Shown one piece after another: positions 21,949 through 32,925 of a stretch of DNA of 64,000 bases. The position numbers and the translations under genes are program-made. Numbering within the stretch: the stretch's first letter is position 1; the number at the start of each line of letters is the position of its first letter. Below the pieces are notes generated by a model. That model was given only the letters and a program-made list of their open reading frames with translations, was not told the origin of the DNA and made no database searches. The DNA is from Planococcus citri (lineage: Eukaryota; Arthropoda; Insecta; Hemiptera; Pseudococcidae): NCBI RefSeq assembly GCF_950023065.1, contig NC_088680.1:70779350-70843349 (forward strand), given 5' to 3'.

Positions 21949-23350
21949 GTCCAGCATATGACAATAGGAGTAATTGCACCCCCACCCCCCGCCGATCCTC
22001 TGGGCCAACTTTTTTCTTAAAGGGGACATCCTAAGGAACATTTTAAAGCAAACTAGCCCAAAAAAAAGTTGGCCTTACTTACAAAATGGCGGCCATTTTG
22101 ATTGACAGGTCAGCCAAAATCGCAGATTTTGCGTTTCAATACAGGACTTACACGAAATTTTTCAAACCTTACAAAGGTAGATCGAAAGATCATGCAAAAA
22201 TTTATCACCAGTCAGAATTTCAAGTGCTAAAGTGCGTTTTTCGATTTTTGGCGAATTTTTGAAAATCGAATTTAGGTCAAAAATGAGAGAAAAAATCAAA
22301 ATGTTACCAAATTGACCAAGAAAGCAGAAATTTGGGATATACCCTATTTTCGACATGCCAAATCGATTGGAAACGGTTTCAACCCGTTTTGAGCAGTTCT
22401 GGAGCCTCCAGCAGATTTTTGAAACTCGAAATTCTCACAAAATTTCATCAAATTGGAGTTAAAAAGCTGAAATTTATTCTTAAAACTAATTTCAATACGC
22501 TACGAAGCACTGCAGGTGAATTTCAAGTCGTTTTGGAGCCTCCAGCGACTTTTTGAAAATTCCTGAAGCCTCCAGCAGATTTTTGAAACTTGAAATTTCC
22601 CCAACATTAATTTATCAAATTGATTTGGCAAGCTGAAATTTACTTCGCAGACTACATGGTGGTTTCAAATGGTTTTGAAGCTTCCAGCTACCTTTAGGAA
22701 ATTTCAATTTTCCATTCAATTTTTCAAAAAAAAAAAAAAAACGCCATACAACATTTCAAAAAGTCGCTGAAGGCTCCAAAACGACTTGAAATCCACCAGC
22801 AGTCAACTTCATAGCGTATTGAAATTAGTTTGCAGAATGAATTTCGACTCTCCATCTCAGTTTGATGAAATTTTGGGGAAATTTCAAGTTTCAAAAATCT
22901 ACTGGAGATTCCAGTAATTTCCAAAAAAGTCGCTGGAGGCTCTAAAATGACTTGAACCCACCTGAAGTCGTCTTCAGAGGGTGTTGAAATTGGAGTGGAG
23001 AGTGAATTTCAGCTGTCCATCTCCATTGATGAAATTTTGTGTAAATTTAAAGTTTCAAAAATCTGCTGGAGGCTTCAAGAATTTTCAAAAAGTCGCTGGA
23101 GGCTCCAAAACGACTTGAAATTTAATTGCAGTACTTCGTAGCGTATTGAAATTAGTTTTTAGAATAAATTTCAGCTTTACAACTCCAATTTAATGGAATT
23201 TTGTGGGAATTTCGAGTTTCAAAAATCTGCTGGAGACTCCAGCACTGCTCAAAACTGTTTGAAACCTGCTCCAATCGATTTACCAGGTTGAAAATGGGAT
23301 ATAACCCAAATTTCAGGTTACTACGTTAATTTGGTAAAATTTTGATTTTT
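21949..23350. mobile_element. Foldback element copy 4, left portion, split by a Helentron-type insertion
   Basis: It starts GTCCAGCATATGACAATAGG after TA and carries a full left arm, the internal units and the beginning of the right arm. It is interrupted after AATTTTGATTTTT at 23350. Right-arm sequence resumes at 26709 (TTTTCTCATTTTTTGGCC), so the 3.36 kb between is a later insertion. Confidence 0.8.
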
Positions 23351-26300
23351 AGTGTGCGTAGCACACTATTAGTTTCGGTCTGAAAGTGGAAAAATTCTTT
23401 GGAACGAATGTTCTCTAAGATGGATGGACCGATTTTTTTGAAATTTTTGTAGGTAGGTGTGGTTTAATGTGAGGCATGGAACGCCGTAATTATAATTGCA
23501 ATTACTCAATTTAGCTTCTTGAGTAATTGCAATTAATTACGAAAATTTGTACCAAAAAAAGAATAAAAAGGGGAAAAGGGCCATATCAAAAGGAACGCCG
23601 ACAAAAGCAAAGCCGACCTCAGTTAAATTTCGAAATTTAGGTAACGCCACAGGGGTTCTAAAATCTTGTCTATTGTTCAATTTTTGAATTTATTTTTCAA
23701 AATTGAACAAAGGAAAAGATTTTATCAAAAGTGAAGCCGACCCCCTGTGGTGTTATATTTATCAAAAGGGAAGCCGAAATCCGTTTTAAAATGTAACACC
23801 GCAGGTGTCCTAAAATATTCTTATCTACAGTGTTATCTTTCCCTTTGTTCAATTTACATGAAACATTTCTCTATTGTTCAATTTTGAGAAAGGTTTTTAG
23901 AACACCTGCAGGTGTTTCATTTACACACATTCAGTACCTAGACACCGCAAGCAGGTGGTTACCCTTTCGGTATCAAAACCCACCAGTCATTCGTGATTTT
24001 GCTGTGCTCCCAAGAGGTTCTCTCAGTACCGTAGCGCTTTTGGAGTCACATATGCTTTCAACTCAGGAGCTTTCAGAATAGCATAGTGTACTTATTCGGA
24101 ATCGCTTTGTGCTTTTTATTTCAAAATGACGTTGTGTTTATTTTCAAATTCGCGTTCTTTTTTTTCAAAATCGCATTGTGCTTTTTTTCAAAGTTGTGTT
24201 GTGCTTTTTTTTCAAATTCGCGATGTGCTTTTTTTCAAATTCGCATTCTTTTTTTTCAAAATCACGTTGTGTTTTTTTTCTAAATCGCATGGTGCTTTTT
24301 TTCAAATTCATGTTGTGCTTTTTTTTCTAAATCGCGTTGTGATTTTTTTCAAATTCGCGTTGTGCTTTTTTTTCAAATTCGCGATGTCCTTTTTTTCAAA
24401 TTCGCGTTGTGCTTTTTTTTTTGAAACCGAGCTGTGCTTTTTTTTCAAATTCGCGGTGTGCTTTTTTTTTCTAAATCTCGTGGTGCTTTTTTTTCAAATT
24501 CATATTGTGCTTTTTTTTCAAATTCGCGTTGTGATTTTTTTCAAATTCGCGTTGTGCTTTTTTTCAAAATCGCATGTGGTTTTTTTTTCAAATTTGCATT
24601 GTGCTTTTTTTTTCAAATTTGCGTTGTGCTTTTTTTTCAAATTCGCGATGTGTTTTTTTTCAAATTCACGTTGTGCTTTTTTTTGAAACCAACTTGTGCT
24701 TTTTTTCAAATTCGAGTTGTGCTTTTTTTTCTAAATCGCGTTGTGATTTTTTTCAAATTCACGTTGTGCTTTTTTTCAAAATTGCTTGTGGTTTTTTTTT
24801 CAAATTCGCGTTGTGCTTTTTTTTCAAATTCGCTTTGTGCTTTTTTTTCAAATTCGCAATGTGCTTTTTTTCAAATTTGTGTTGTGCTTTTTTTTGTAAC
24901 CGAGTTGTGCTTTTTTTTCAAATTCGCATTGTGATTTTTTTCAAATTCGCGTTGTGCTTTTTTTTCTAAATCGCTTGTGGTTTTTTTTCAAATTTGCGTT
25001 GTGCTTTTTTTTCAAATTCGCGTTGTGCTTTTTTTTCAAATTCGCGATGTGCTTTTTTTCAAATTCGCGTTGTGCTTTTTTTTTCTAAATCGCTTGTGGT
25101 TTTTTTTTCAAATTTGCGTTGTGCTTTTTTTCAAATTCGCGTTGTGCTTTTTTTTCAAAATCGCGTCATGCTTTTTTTTTCAAAATCGCGTTGTGCTTTT
25201 TTTTTGAATTCGCGTTGTGCTTTTTTTTTCAAAATCGCTCGTGCTTCTTTTTCAAATTCGCGTTGTGCTTTTTTTTGAAACGGAGTTGTGCTTTTTTTCA
25301 AATTCGCGTTGTGCTTTTTTTTCTAAATCACGTTGTGATTTTTTTCAAATTCGCGTTGTGCTTTTTTTTCAAAATCGCTTGTGGTTTTTTTTCAAATTTG
25401 CGATGTGCTTTTTTTTCAAATTCGCGTTGTGCTTTCTTTTTGAAACTCAGTTGTTCTTTTTTTTCAAAGTCGCGTTGTGCTTTTTTATGCTTTTTTTCCG
25501 AAATCATGTTGTGCTTTTTTTTTTTGTAATCGCGTTGTGCTTTATTTTGCTTTTTTACCGAAATTGCGTTGTGCTTTTTTCCCCAAAGTCGCGTTGTGCT
25601 TTATTTTGTTTTTTTTTCGAAATCGCATTTTGCTTTTTTTCTTGAAATCATGTTGTGCTTTTTTTTTCGAAATCGCGTTGTGCATTTTTACCGAAATCGC
25701 GTTTTCCTTTTTTTGACTTTTTTCAGAAATCACGTTGTGCTATTTTCGACTTTTTTTCTGAAATTGCATTGTGCTTTTTTTTTACTGAAATCGCATTGTG
25801 CTTTTTTTTTTGTAGTCACGTTGTGCTTTTTTTTCAAAATCGCGTTGTGCTTTTTTCCCCAAATTCTCATTGTGCTTTATTTTGCTTTTTTCGAAATCAC
25901 ATTGTGATTTTTTTCGAAATCGCATTGTGCTTTTTTCCCCAAAATCGCGTTGTGCTTTATTTTGGTTTTTTTTCGAAATCGCATTTTGCTTTTTTTCTTG
26001 AAATCATGTTGTGCTTTTTTTTCGAAATCGCGTTGTGCTTTTTTTCCGAAATCACGTTTTCCTTTTTTTTTGACTTTTTTCAGAAATCGCGTTGTGCTTT
26101 TTTCTGTAGTCACGTTGTGCTTTTTTTCGAAATCGCGTTGTGCTGTTTTCCCCAAAATCTCGTTGTGCTTTATTTTGCTTTTTTCAAAATCACATTGTGA
26201 TTTTTTTCGAAATCGTGTTGTGCTTTTTTTCAAATTCACATTGTGCTTTTTTTTCCAAATTTGCGTTTTTTTTTTTTGAAATCGCGTTTTAATTTCGAAT

Positions 26301-26708
26301 TTGCGCTGTGCTTTTTTTCAAATTCGCGATGTGCTTTTTTTTCCAAAATCGTGTTGTGCTTATTTTTTCGAAATTACGTTTTTATTTTCAAAATTGTTTG
26401 TTTTTTATTTAAATTGCGCTGTGTCCTTTTTTAAAAAATCTTATTGTGCTTCTTTTTTCAAAATCGTGTTGTGCTTTGTTTGGAAGTTGTGTTTTTTTTA
26501 AAATTGCATTGTGCTTTCAAAATCAAAATTGTGTTCTGTTTTTGAAATCCCAATTGCGTTTTTTCAAAACCGCGTTGTGCTTTGTTTTTCAAATTCGCGT
26601 TGTGCTTTCAAAATCAAAATTGCGTTGTTCTTTTCGAAATTGGGTTTTACTTTTGTAACAAAATAAGCGAAGCACACTGTTGCAGCTGCGCTTAGCGCAG
26701 CTGTCTAG
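23351..26708 (+). mobile_element. Non-autonomous Helentron-type element (HINE/DINE-like) carrying a minisatellite
   Basis: The 5' end is AGTGTGCGTAGCACACTATTAG, with a GTGTGC/GCACAC inverted pair. Near the 3' end the GCACACT word recurs, followed by a hairpin (GCTGCGC-TTA-GCGCAGC) and a CTAG terminus. Flanking bases are T on both sides and there is no target duplication. Subterminal inverted repeats, a central tandem array, a 3' hairpin, a CTAG end and insertion between Ts are the known hallmarks of Helentron-associated elements such as INE-1. No Rep/helicase frame is present. The segment 23400-24080 is a non-coding unique head with a few short repeated phrases (AAGCCGAC, CCTGTGGTG-like). Confidence 0.75.
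24100..26665 (+). repeat. Minisatellite of about 23-25-bp units inside the Helentron-type element
   Basis: Over one hundred imperfect copies of a unit like CAAATTCGCGTTGTGCTTTTTTT. Up to about 25480 the variants are CAAATTCGCG, CTAAATCGCG, CAAAATCGCTTGTGG and GAAACCGAG. After that CGAAATCGCG with extra TTTATTTTGC spacers dominates, with a higher-order duplication of about 356 bp (25591 versus 25947). Overlapping frames of Phe/Cys/Val/Ala strings arise in all three plus-strand frames and are artefacts of the repeat. Confidence 0.9.
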
Positions 26709-26912
26709 TTTTCTCATTTTTTGGCCCCGAATTTGATTTTTAAAAATTCTCCAAAAATCGAAAAATGTACTATTTAGCACTTGAAATTGTGGCTGATGAT
26801 AAATTTTTGCATGCTCTTTCGATCATAGCTTTGTCCAGTTGAAAAAATTTGTAGGGGTCCTATGTTGGAAAGCAAAATCTGCGATTTCGACTCACCTTTC
26901 AATCAAAGTACC
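26709..26912. mobile_element. Foldback element copy 4, right-arm remainder
   Basis: Right-arm words continue directly from the sequence before the insertion: TTTGATTTTTAAAAATTC, AAAAATCGAAAAATG, CTTGAAATTGTGGCTG and GCGATTTCGACTCACC. The arm decays into a C-run near 26912 and lacks the terminal GTCATATGCCGGAC. Confidence 0.7.
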
Positions 26913-27048
26913 CCCCCCCCCAAATAGTGCTTTTCTGAAGAAGATTCACCAAATTCAGGGATTAAAATTTAGAAGAAAAATAAAAACGTAAAATTATTTA
27001 TTTTTTTACATTTTTTGAGGAAGGGAACAATTTCTACTTACCCTTTCA

Positions 27049-28254
27049 GGTACCGTCACAAAATCTAACTACCTTGTACCGTCACAAAATCTAACTACCT
27101 TGTAATTTAATATTTTTTTTTTCAAAACCACCTGGAAATACCACTAAATGATTACACAAATAAGAATTTTGGCGATTTACTCAATTTTGAGGAAAATACT
27201 CAGGTAGTTAGATACTGTGATGCTAACCATTGGTACGCGTCACAATATCTAACTACCTTTTTTTTCGCTGTAAATCGCGGGAGGATGTGTGCGGTGGTTC
27301 TCCACTACGACGAGGAACATTCTCGTTATGTTAAGAATGGAAGAATGCCAAATCAACGAATCGATCTATTTTATTTTGAAAAATTGTGAAAAAATTTGCA
27401 GGTATGTGTTGTATGAATTCATGTTTTATTTCCTTTTTTTTTTTTTTATACAAGCAGCTACAATATGCTATAAAATATGTACCAAGTATAACATTCGAAA
27501 GCTGTTACAAAAAAACAGGTAACTACACAATGACTAGAAATAATTAGAATCCATATTCCTCCCATTCTGCAAGATGGCGAAGCAAAAAGTAAAACGTTTC
27601 CCCTACATTTTTTTTATTTTCGTAAAATTGCCTCCACATGTATTCGTCTAAGTAGGAGGCTTTTCGATCGTCAGGCACAGTCATGACATCCTTCCTCCGG
27701 AGGAACTTCTTCACTCTTGACCAGGCCGCCTCAATTGCCTGGGTATGAACTCCTGTCTCCGGATTTACGAAATTCGAGCTGTGGTTTACAGTTTGGTGGG
27801 TGAACCCAGCCTGCTCCAACCCTGCATACCCCCTCCAAAGATCACTCCAAATAATCGAACCTGCGGCAACATTTTCCCTCAATTTTGCATCAAAATAAAA
27901 TGGATCGATTCGTTGATTTGGCATTCTTAACATCAGAGAATGTTCCTCATCGTAGTGGAGAACCACCGCACACATCCTCCCGCGATTTACAGAGAAAAAA
28001 AAAGGTAGTTAGATATTGTGACACGTATGCATCACAGTATCTAACTACCTGAGTATTTTCAGGGGGGAAAAAAAGGTAGTTAGATATTGTGACGCGTACC
28101 GGTTAGCATCACAGTATCTAACTACCTGAGTATTTTCCTCAAAATTGAGGGAACCGCAAAAATTCTGTTCCTTCGCCACATTTCTGGCAATTTTGCAATA
28201 TTTTCAAAAAAAAAATTGCAAAAATTGCGGGTAGTTAGATTCTGTTATATTACC
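27049..28254. mobile_element. Merlin-superfamily DNA transposon, rearranged
   Basis: The outer ends are GGTACCGTCACAAAATCTAACTACC on the left and its inverted relative GGTAGTTAGATTCTG..TTACC on the right. Flanking octamers CCCTTTCA and CTTTTTCA may be a decayed 8-bp target duplication, as expected for Merlin. The GGTAGTTAGAT..TGTGA motif occurs nine times, five as one orientation and four as the other by my count. Positions 27263-27400 repeat, in inverted orientation, the sequence at about 27865-28000, including the start of the transposase frame. The element is thus a foldback derivative. Confidence 0.75.
27544..27975 (-). CDS. Merlin/IS1016-like transposase, N-terminally truncated
   Basis: This 143-codon frame matches the ISXO2-like DDE transposase domain of Merlin elements. 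Landmarks are the second catalytic Asp in SDLWRGY, the VNHSSNFVNPETGVHT block, and the catalytic Glu in QAIEAAWSRVKK, then a WRQFY segment near the end. Full-length Merlin transposases are about twice as long. The N-terminal part with the first catalytic Asp (usually in a VDE motif) is missing here, so the enzyme cannot be active. The frame is otherwise intact, which suggests recent loss. Confidence 0.85.
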   Translation of the reverse strand: MCAVVLHYDEEHSLMLRMPNQRIDPFYFDAKLRENVAAGSIIWSDLWRGYAGLEQAGFTHQTVNHSSNFVNPETGVHTQAIEAAWSRVKKFLRRKDVMTVPDDRKASYLDEYMWRQFYENKKNVGETFYFLLRHLAEWEEYGF

Positions 28255-29221
28255 CTTTTTCATAATGTAGAGATGAGGTCAATTTAACAATATATTTTCT
28301 ATTGAAAATGCACCAAATCCAAAGATTAGAAGGGAAAAAATGTAAAAATTTCAATTGTTTGGATTTCTTATATATTTAAAGAATTGGGGGAGGGGACATA
28401 ACATAAATAAGGCACACCCTACTCTTCATCGAAATACAGGTAATTTTCGTAAATTCACATTTAGGTCGCACGTAAGACACCTTATACTGATCTGAGTATC
28501 TGGAAACAACACCTTACGTGAGCAGAAAGCTTATCTCTAGCTTATCGTCAAGTTGTTTGCATTGGCCAAAGCGATATTTACGATTTACCTACACATAGGT
28601 AGATCTAGGCAGACACGTATTAAGGAGCATTAGCGAGACAATAATCAATGTTGGTGGAATTAAAACCGAGGAATCCGGCTCATTACCTAATTACCAATCC
28701 ACACGACCGTGCATTTTTCGGTTTTATTTACTCCATTTTAACACGATACCGCCAGAACACGCAGAACCGCGGATTCTATTTTTCCATAGGATAGATATTT
28801 CAATCAAAGGCATAGAATAGGCCACATTGTCTACACGTGTCATGTCGTATAACATTCATTTCCATTAATCACGTCTGTATTTTGCGGTCATCGCCGCGAT
28901 GAGGCGTGAAAATTGAAATCTGCGACAGTGATTTTTTTTCTAATGAAATGCTGCAGGTGCGACGAAAAATATTCGTCGAAACTGTCGAAACAAAGTATTT
29001 TTTTCAGCTCGTTGATGAGACGAAATCAGCCATCAGCGTCATTGCGACCATGATACTTTATACTTTAAAACAAGCTCGTACTCGCTTCGCATAAAGCAAT
29101 TTTTTAAAACCACGATCTATAAAATATTAATGTATCATCGGTGTAATCATAAAGATATATTTTAAAACCATAATAATACCTGCTACAAGAAGTGATGAAG
29201 TTGATTCTGTTTCTGTTACAG
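28255..29221. other. Unique end of gene A intron 1
   Basis: Single-copy sequence leading to the polypyrimidine tract before 29222. The open frame at 28906-29094 has internal splice-like signals (CTGCAG|GTGCGA and TTTTTTTCAG) but no cysteine pattern or homology that I recognise, so it is not annotated as an exon. Confidence 0.35.
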
Positions 29222-29323
29222 TGATTACAGTCGGATGCAAATCGTGCAGCCGAGTGGACATACAATACTGTCTTTCTGATGATGTGATATCGGATCACTG
29301 CTGCTGTGATAGAAAATTTAAAG
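29222..29323 (+). CDS. Gene A exon 2: first CCC-type cysteine domain
   Basis: Acceptor TCTGTTACAG ends at 29221 and donor GTCAGT starts at 29324; both junctions are phase 1. The 33 whole codons give ITVGCKSC, then SRVDIQYC, then LSDDVISDHCCC and DRKFK. The spacing is C-x2-C-x7-C-x9-CCC. It matches gene B exon 2 (C-x2-C-x7-C-x8-CCC), including the aromatic residue before the third Cys and the His shortly before CCC. The codon split with exon 1 gives Met64. Confidence 0.8.
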
Positions 29324-30613
29324 GTCAGTTGAGCATAATATATGAAGGTACAATAATGAGTACAATACCATAATGGTACTGCTAACGAAGGTGCTATTTT
29401 AGACGACCAGCTCCGATTTTGAACGAAAGTTGAATTTTTGGAAAGAAGAACATGTTTCAGGATTAGCGTCACAGTAACCAAAATTCCAGCTAAACAAATT
29501 GAGTTTTAGATTTTTGACTTTAAAAATTTTGAATCGTTCAATTTCACTCGAAATATTCAAAATCCTACCTATCGAATCCATCTGTTTTTTGTAATCCAGT
29601 CCCCAGTACCCCACCATCCCTTTTCTCATTCCGCAAAATCATAATTATTAATGATGTGGTGTACTAATTCGAAGCAGCTAAATTCAAATATTTATCAATT
29701 TTTTGGATTCGACCACTCAGTGTTCCCTCAGCCACTTGATATTTTTCAAAATGAGAGGCTGAACCGGCACTGCGAAGTCGAATCTAAAAAACGAATCTAT
29801 TTTCGAACTCAATATCTTCGAATTATGTAGTAGGATTAGACGTATTACCTATACGTCACTTTTTCGCAGAAAACTTCAAACTTGAAATTCTCCGAAAATC
29901 TTAATATTAATCCGAGCAACTGAAATTTTTCAACGAAACGTGCTCTGTCCAAAAATATAACTTTCATTCAAAACCGGATCCGAGCACTTTGAGTGATTCC
30001 CTTTCAAATTTTCATATTGGAAAATACGCTATACGATTTGCAAAACGCAAAAGCCGCCGAATAAACGTACCTACTTTTAGAATATGAGATACAACAGCGC
30101 ATTTTCATTTTCGAGGTCAGCCGTATCAATACGCATAAAAATTAGTCTGGATTTCATTTCGGCGCCTTTCTCAAACGCCACATCGACGCGACGCTGCTCT
30201 TAAAAGGTCATGTAAACAATAACAATGGTTGCGTAGAAAAAAATTGGCACACGCGCGACACGAACTATTAAATTCTGAAAATATACAAAAATAAAATCAG
30301 AAATAATGAATACGATAGGAAACCTTGTAAGGAAAAAATAAAACGTTGCGATCGTACATTAAATTTAAATTTGAATGCTCTCGATTATGCAATCGTTGCA
30401 ATCTTCAACAACATATAGTACGCTCCAATCACGGATATGGATCTATTTTGGTCAGATAACAATTTATTTTGACACGTTCAAATAATCTGCCCTAGAAAGA
30501 ATTATTTGAAAAAAAAAACGATAAATATTATTTCATGAAAATGAAGTATACCTATAGATTAAAATCATCCTATCTTATGTGACTCATGCGATTTTCTTAA
30601 TTTTTAATTTCAG

Positions 30614-30744
30614 AAAGGTTCCCATATATAGAACATACTTGTACCTTGGAAGATTCTCCATGTCAGCCGGTTGCTCGAGACTGCAGCGAATATACTCGTA
30701 TTGTGGACTGTTGCTGTAATCAACAATTGGCGAGTAAATGTTAG
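30614..30744 (+). CDS. Gene A exon 3: second CCC-type cysteine domain and stop
   Basis: Acceptor TTTTTAATTTCAG ends at 30613. The split codon gives Glu98, the same residue as at this junction in gene B. The domain reads C-x6-C-x6-C-x8-CCC followed by NQQLASKC and TAG (30742-30744). Gene B ends CCCNQLAN and stop, so both last exons share the CCCNQ ending. An ATTAAA near 30785 is a possible poly(A) signal. A GTAAAT at 30734, in the same phase 1 position as the other domain donors, leaves open an alternative splice onto 35604. Confidence 0.78.
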
Positions 30745-31150
30745 TTCTTGATTATTATTTGAGCATGTTCTTGTCTTCAAAAATTAAATCAACCAGCAAC
30801 CACAGCTCGATTAGTGGTATTAGTCGACAGAATATCTACAGTAAAACCTACCTAAACAGAAACGACATTACAACAATCATTTAATTAATGATTATGAATA
30901 ATAATGATCATCATTACGGGGACTTATCTACTTTTATATATACGCTGCAAATGAGGCAGCGAAAAGAAAAAAATCATCTCACTATTAGCGAAGGTTATTT
31001 TTTCACCTTTTACACTGAATAAGACAGTACAAGTTATTTAGTTAACTAGCAAATTTTTTGATGTGAACATCTTCGCCTCTCATTAATTCAATTTAATGAC
31101 AAATCTGATAATTTTTTTCACAGAGTTCATTTTTTATGTAGAACGTGAAA
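30745..31150. other. Gene A 3' flank
   Basis: AT-rich sequence with a possible ATTAAA signal near 30785. No further exon is seen. Confidence 0.35.
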
Positions 31151-31645
31151 GTCCGGCATATGACAATATAGAAATAATCGCAACCCCTCCCCGATCCTAC
31201 GAGACAACTTTTCTCTTAAAAGGGACATCCCAAGAAAAATTTCAAAGCAAACTTTCCAAAGAAAAATTGGCTTTACCAACAAAATGGAGGCCATTTTGAT
31301 CGACAGGTTAGACGCAAATCGCAAATTTTGCTTTCCAGCAAAGGATTCGCACGAAATTTTTTGAACTGGACCAAGCTAGATCAAAATAGCATGCAAAAAT
31401 TCATCACCAGCTAATAACTGTATTTTTTGATTTTTGACGAATTTTTAAAAATCAAAATGTCAAAAATGAAAGAAAAAAAAATCAAAATTTTGTTAAATTG
31501 GCCTAGAAAGCTGAAATTTGAGGTACACCCTATTTTAAACTTGCCAAATCGATTGGATACGGTTTCAAACCATTTTGAGCAGTTCTGGAGCCTCCAGCAG
31601 ATTTTTGAAACTTGAAATTTCCACAAAATTTCATCAAATGAGGCC
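31151..31645. mobile_element. Foldback element copy 5, left half only
   Basis: It starts GTCCGGCATATGACAATATAG and runs through a diverged left arm (AAAATGGAGGCCATTTTG and TAAATTGGCCTAGAAAGC-type words) to the first GGAGCCTCCAGCAGATTTTTG unit, then stops at CATCAAATGAGG. Confidence 0.75.
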
Positions 31646-32192
31646 ATCTTTTGTTTAAAAATCGAAATTTTTAATCAAGTACATTCAAATTCTAAAATTG
31701 TGTTGACAAAAAAATAAAATTCGTCCCAAAAAACATTTTTTTACCTCTTGAAAATACAAATTTTTGAAATTTTTTACCATCGTTTCGCTTACGAGCCTCT
31801 GCTTTTTTCTTGTTTTTCAAATTGAAATCGAACTTTTATAAAAATCTATTAAGGGATTCGAATTTTAAGAATGTTCAAGCCTAAAAAAAAAAAAATGCCA
31901 CATGACAAAACATTGTTTTTCTACTTCTCTAAATTAGAATTTTCTCTCAATGCGCTCGGACCTATTCGCTATTTCTGTTTCAAAATTCAAACTATTAAAA
32001 ACCAGCCAGTAGATATATTTTGTTCATTATAAGGATTAGTTAATAAAATCGACACTAGGTAAGCGCTAGTGTCGCGTTTACGATTTACGTTTCATACGTA
32101 GTAGATGGACGCTTGCAGGCTGGAAGTGGTGGTTTGACTGAGAGGGGTAAACGTTTCTTGCGTCGTGTGAATTATAGGTACGATTTTTTTTT

Positions 32193-32525
32193 TTATTGAT
32201 GATGGGTGTTTAGTGAAGCCCTCAAATTTGGGTTATTTTGAAAAGTGGAAATATGAGAGTGTGACATGTCGATTGTAATGTTTTTGACAACGCTGAATCC
32301 AAAAATGGGATCTTCTAGTAAATACGTTATAGGTTGAGTATTGTTAACTTCGCAGATTTTAAATATTTCAGTAGTCCAATTTGGTGTATAACCTTTTGCA
32401 AATTTCTTGCACCCTTTATACTTCTTCAATCGTTTTGAAGTATTTTTCAGTATACACTGTAATACTTCACTTTCGTAAGATTTGTTAACCTCAACAGGAC
32501 TACGTTCAATGGTTGAATGATACAA
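32193..32525 (-). pseudogene. Maverick-type integrase, C-terminal part
   Basis: The frame keeps YHSTIERSPVEVN, the segment after the catalytic core, and a C-terminal KKFAKGYTPNWTTEIFKI block followed by ITYLLED. This is the tail of integrases like the transposon-derived C. elegans F54H12.3. It is separated from the core by the 380-bp insertion at 32529-32908. Its end runs into the inverted arm. Confidence 0.8.
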
Positions 32526-32528
32526 ATG

Positions 32529-32908
32529 AAGAGTGATATTCCAAAACTCGCTTTGTCCATTTTTATCAAAGTTGGGTTTTCAGCAGTACCTGGTAGATGA
32601 AGTATTAACTCACATTCCTACATCATCAACCTACCAAAATAAGGTGTTAAACTCACCTCAATAGCCAATTCACTAAAAATTAAAAAAAAAATAATATTCC
32701 AAAATGCGCTTTGTCCATTTTTATTGAAATTTTTTTCAGCAGTATTTAGTGGATGAAGTGTATACCTACACTCCTACATCATAAAACCACCCAAATAAAG
32801 TGCTAAACTCGCCTAAAAAGCCAATTTACCCGTTTAGAGGGAAACTGTTTTTCGTCTTTCCTGAAAAGTTGTGAAAATGGACAAAGCGAGTTTTGGAATA
32901 TCACTCTT
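32529..32908. mobile_element. 380-bp MITE inserted in the integrase relic
   Basis: Its ends are AAGAGTGATATTCCAAAACT and the inverted complement, extending about 35 bp each. It is flanked by direct CAAATG hexamers (32523-32528 and 32909-32914). The interior is two direct copies of about 165 bp (CAGCAGTA..GGATGAAGT..CTACATCAT). It has no coding capacity. Confidence 0.78.
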
Positions 32909-32925
32909 CAAATGATTAAACTAAT

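Noticed and set aside
24086..26658. Many overlapping open frames giving Phe/Cys/Val/Ala strings, superficially Cys-rich proteins
   Set aside because: They arise in all three frames from the 23-25-bp minisatellite, and the minus strand gives Lys/Asn strings; no start context or splice logic.
24100..26665. CRISPR array
   Set aside because: No distinct repeats with unique spacers; this is a head-to-tail minisatellite in a eukaryotic genome.
28906..29094. Open frame just before gene A exon 2 as an extra exon
   Set aside because: No cysteine pattern or signal sequence, and the phase of possible junctions could not be reconciled with exon 2.
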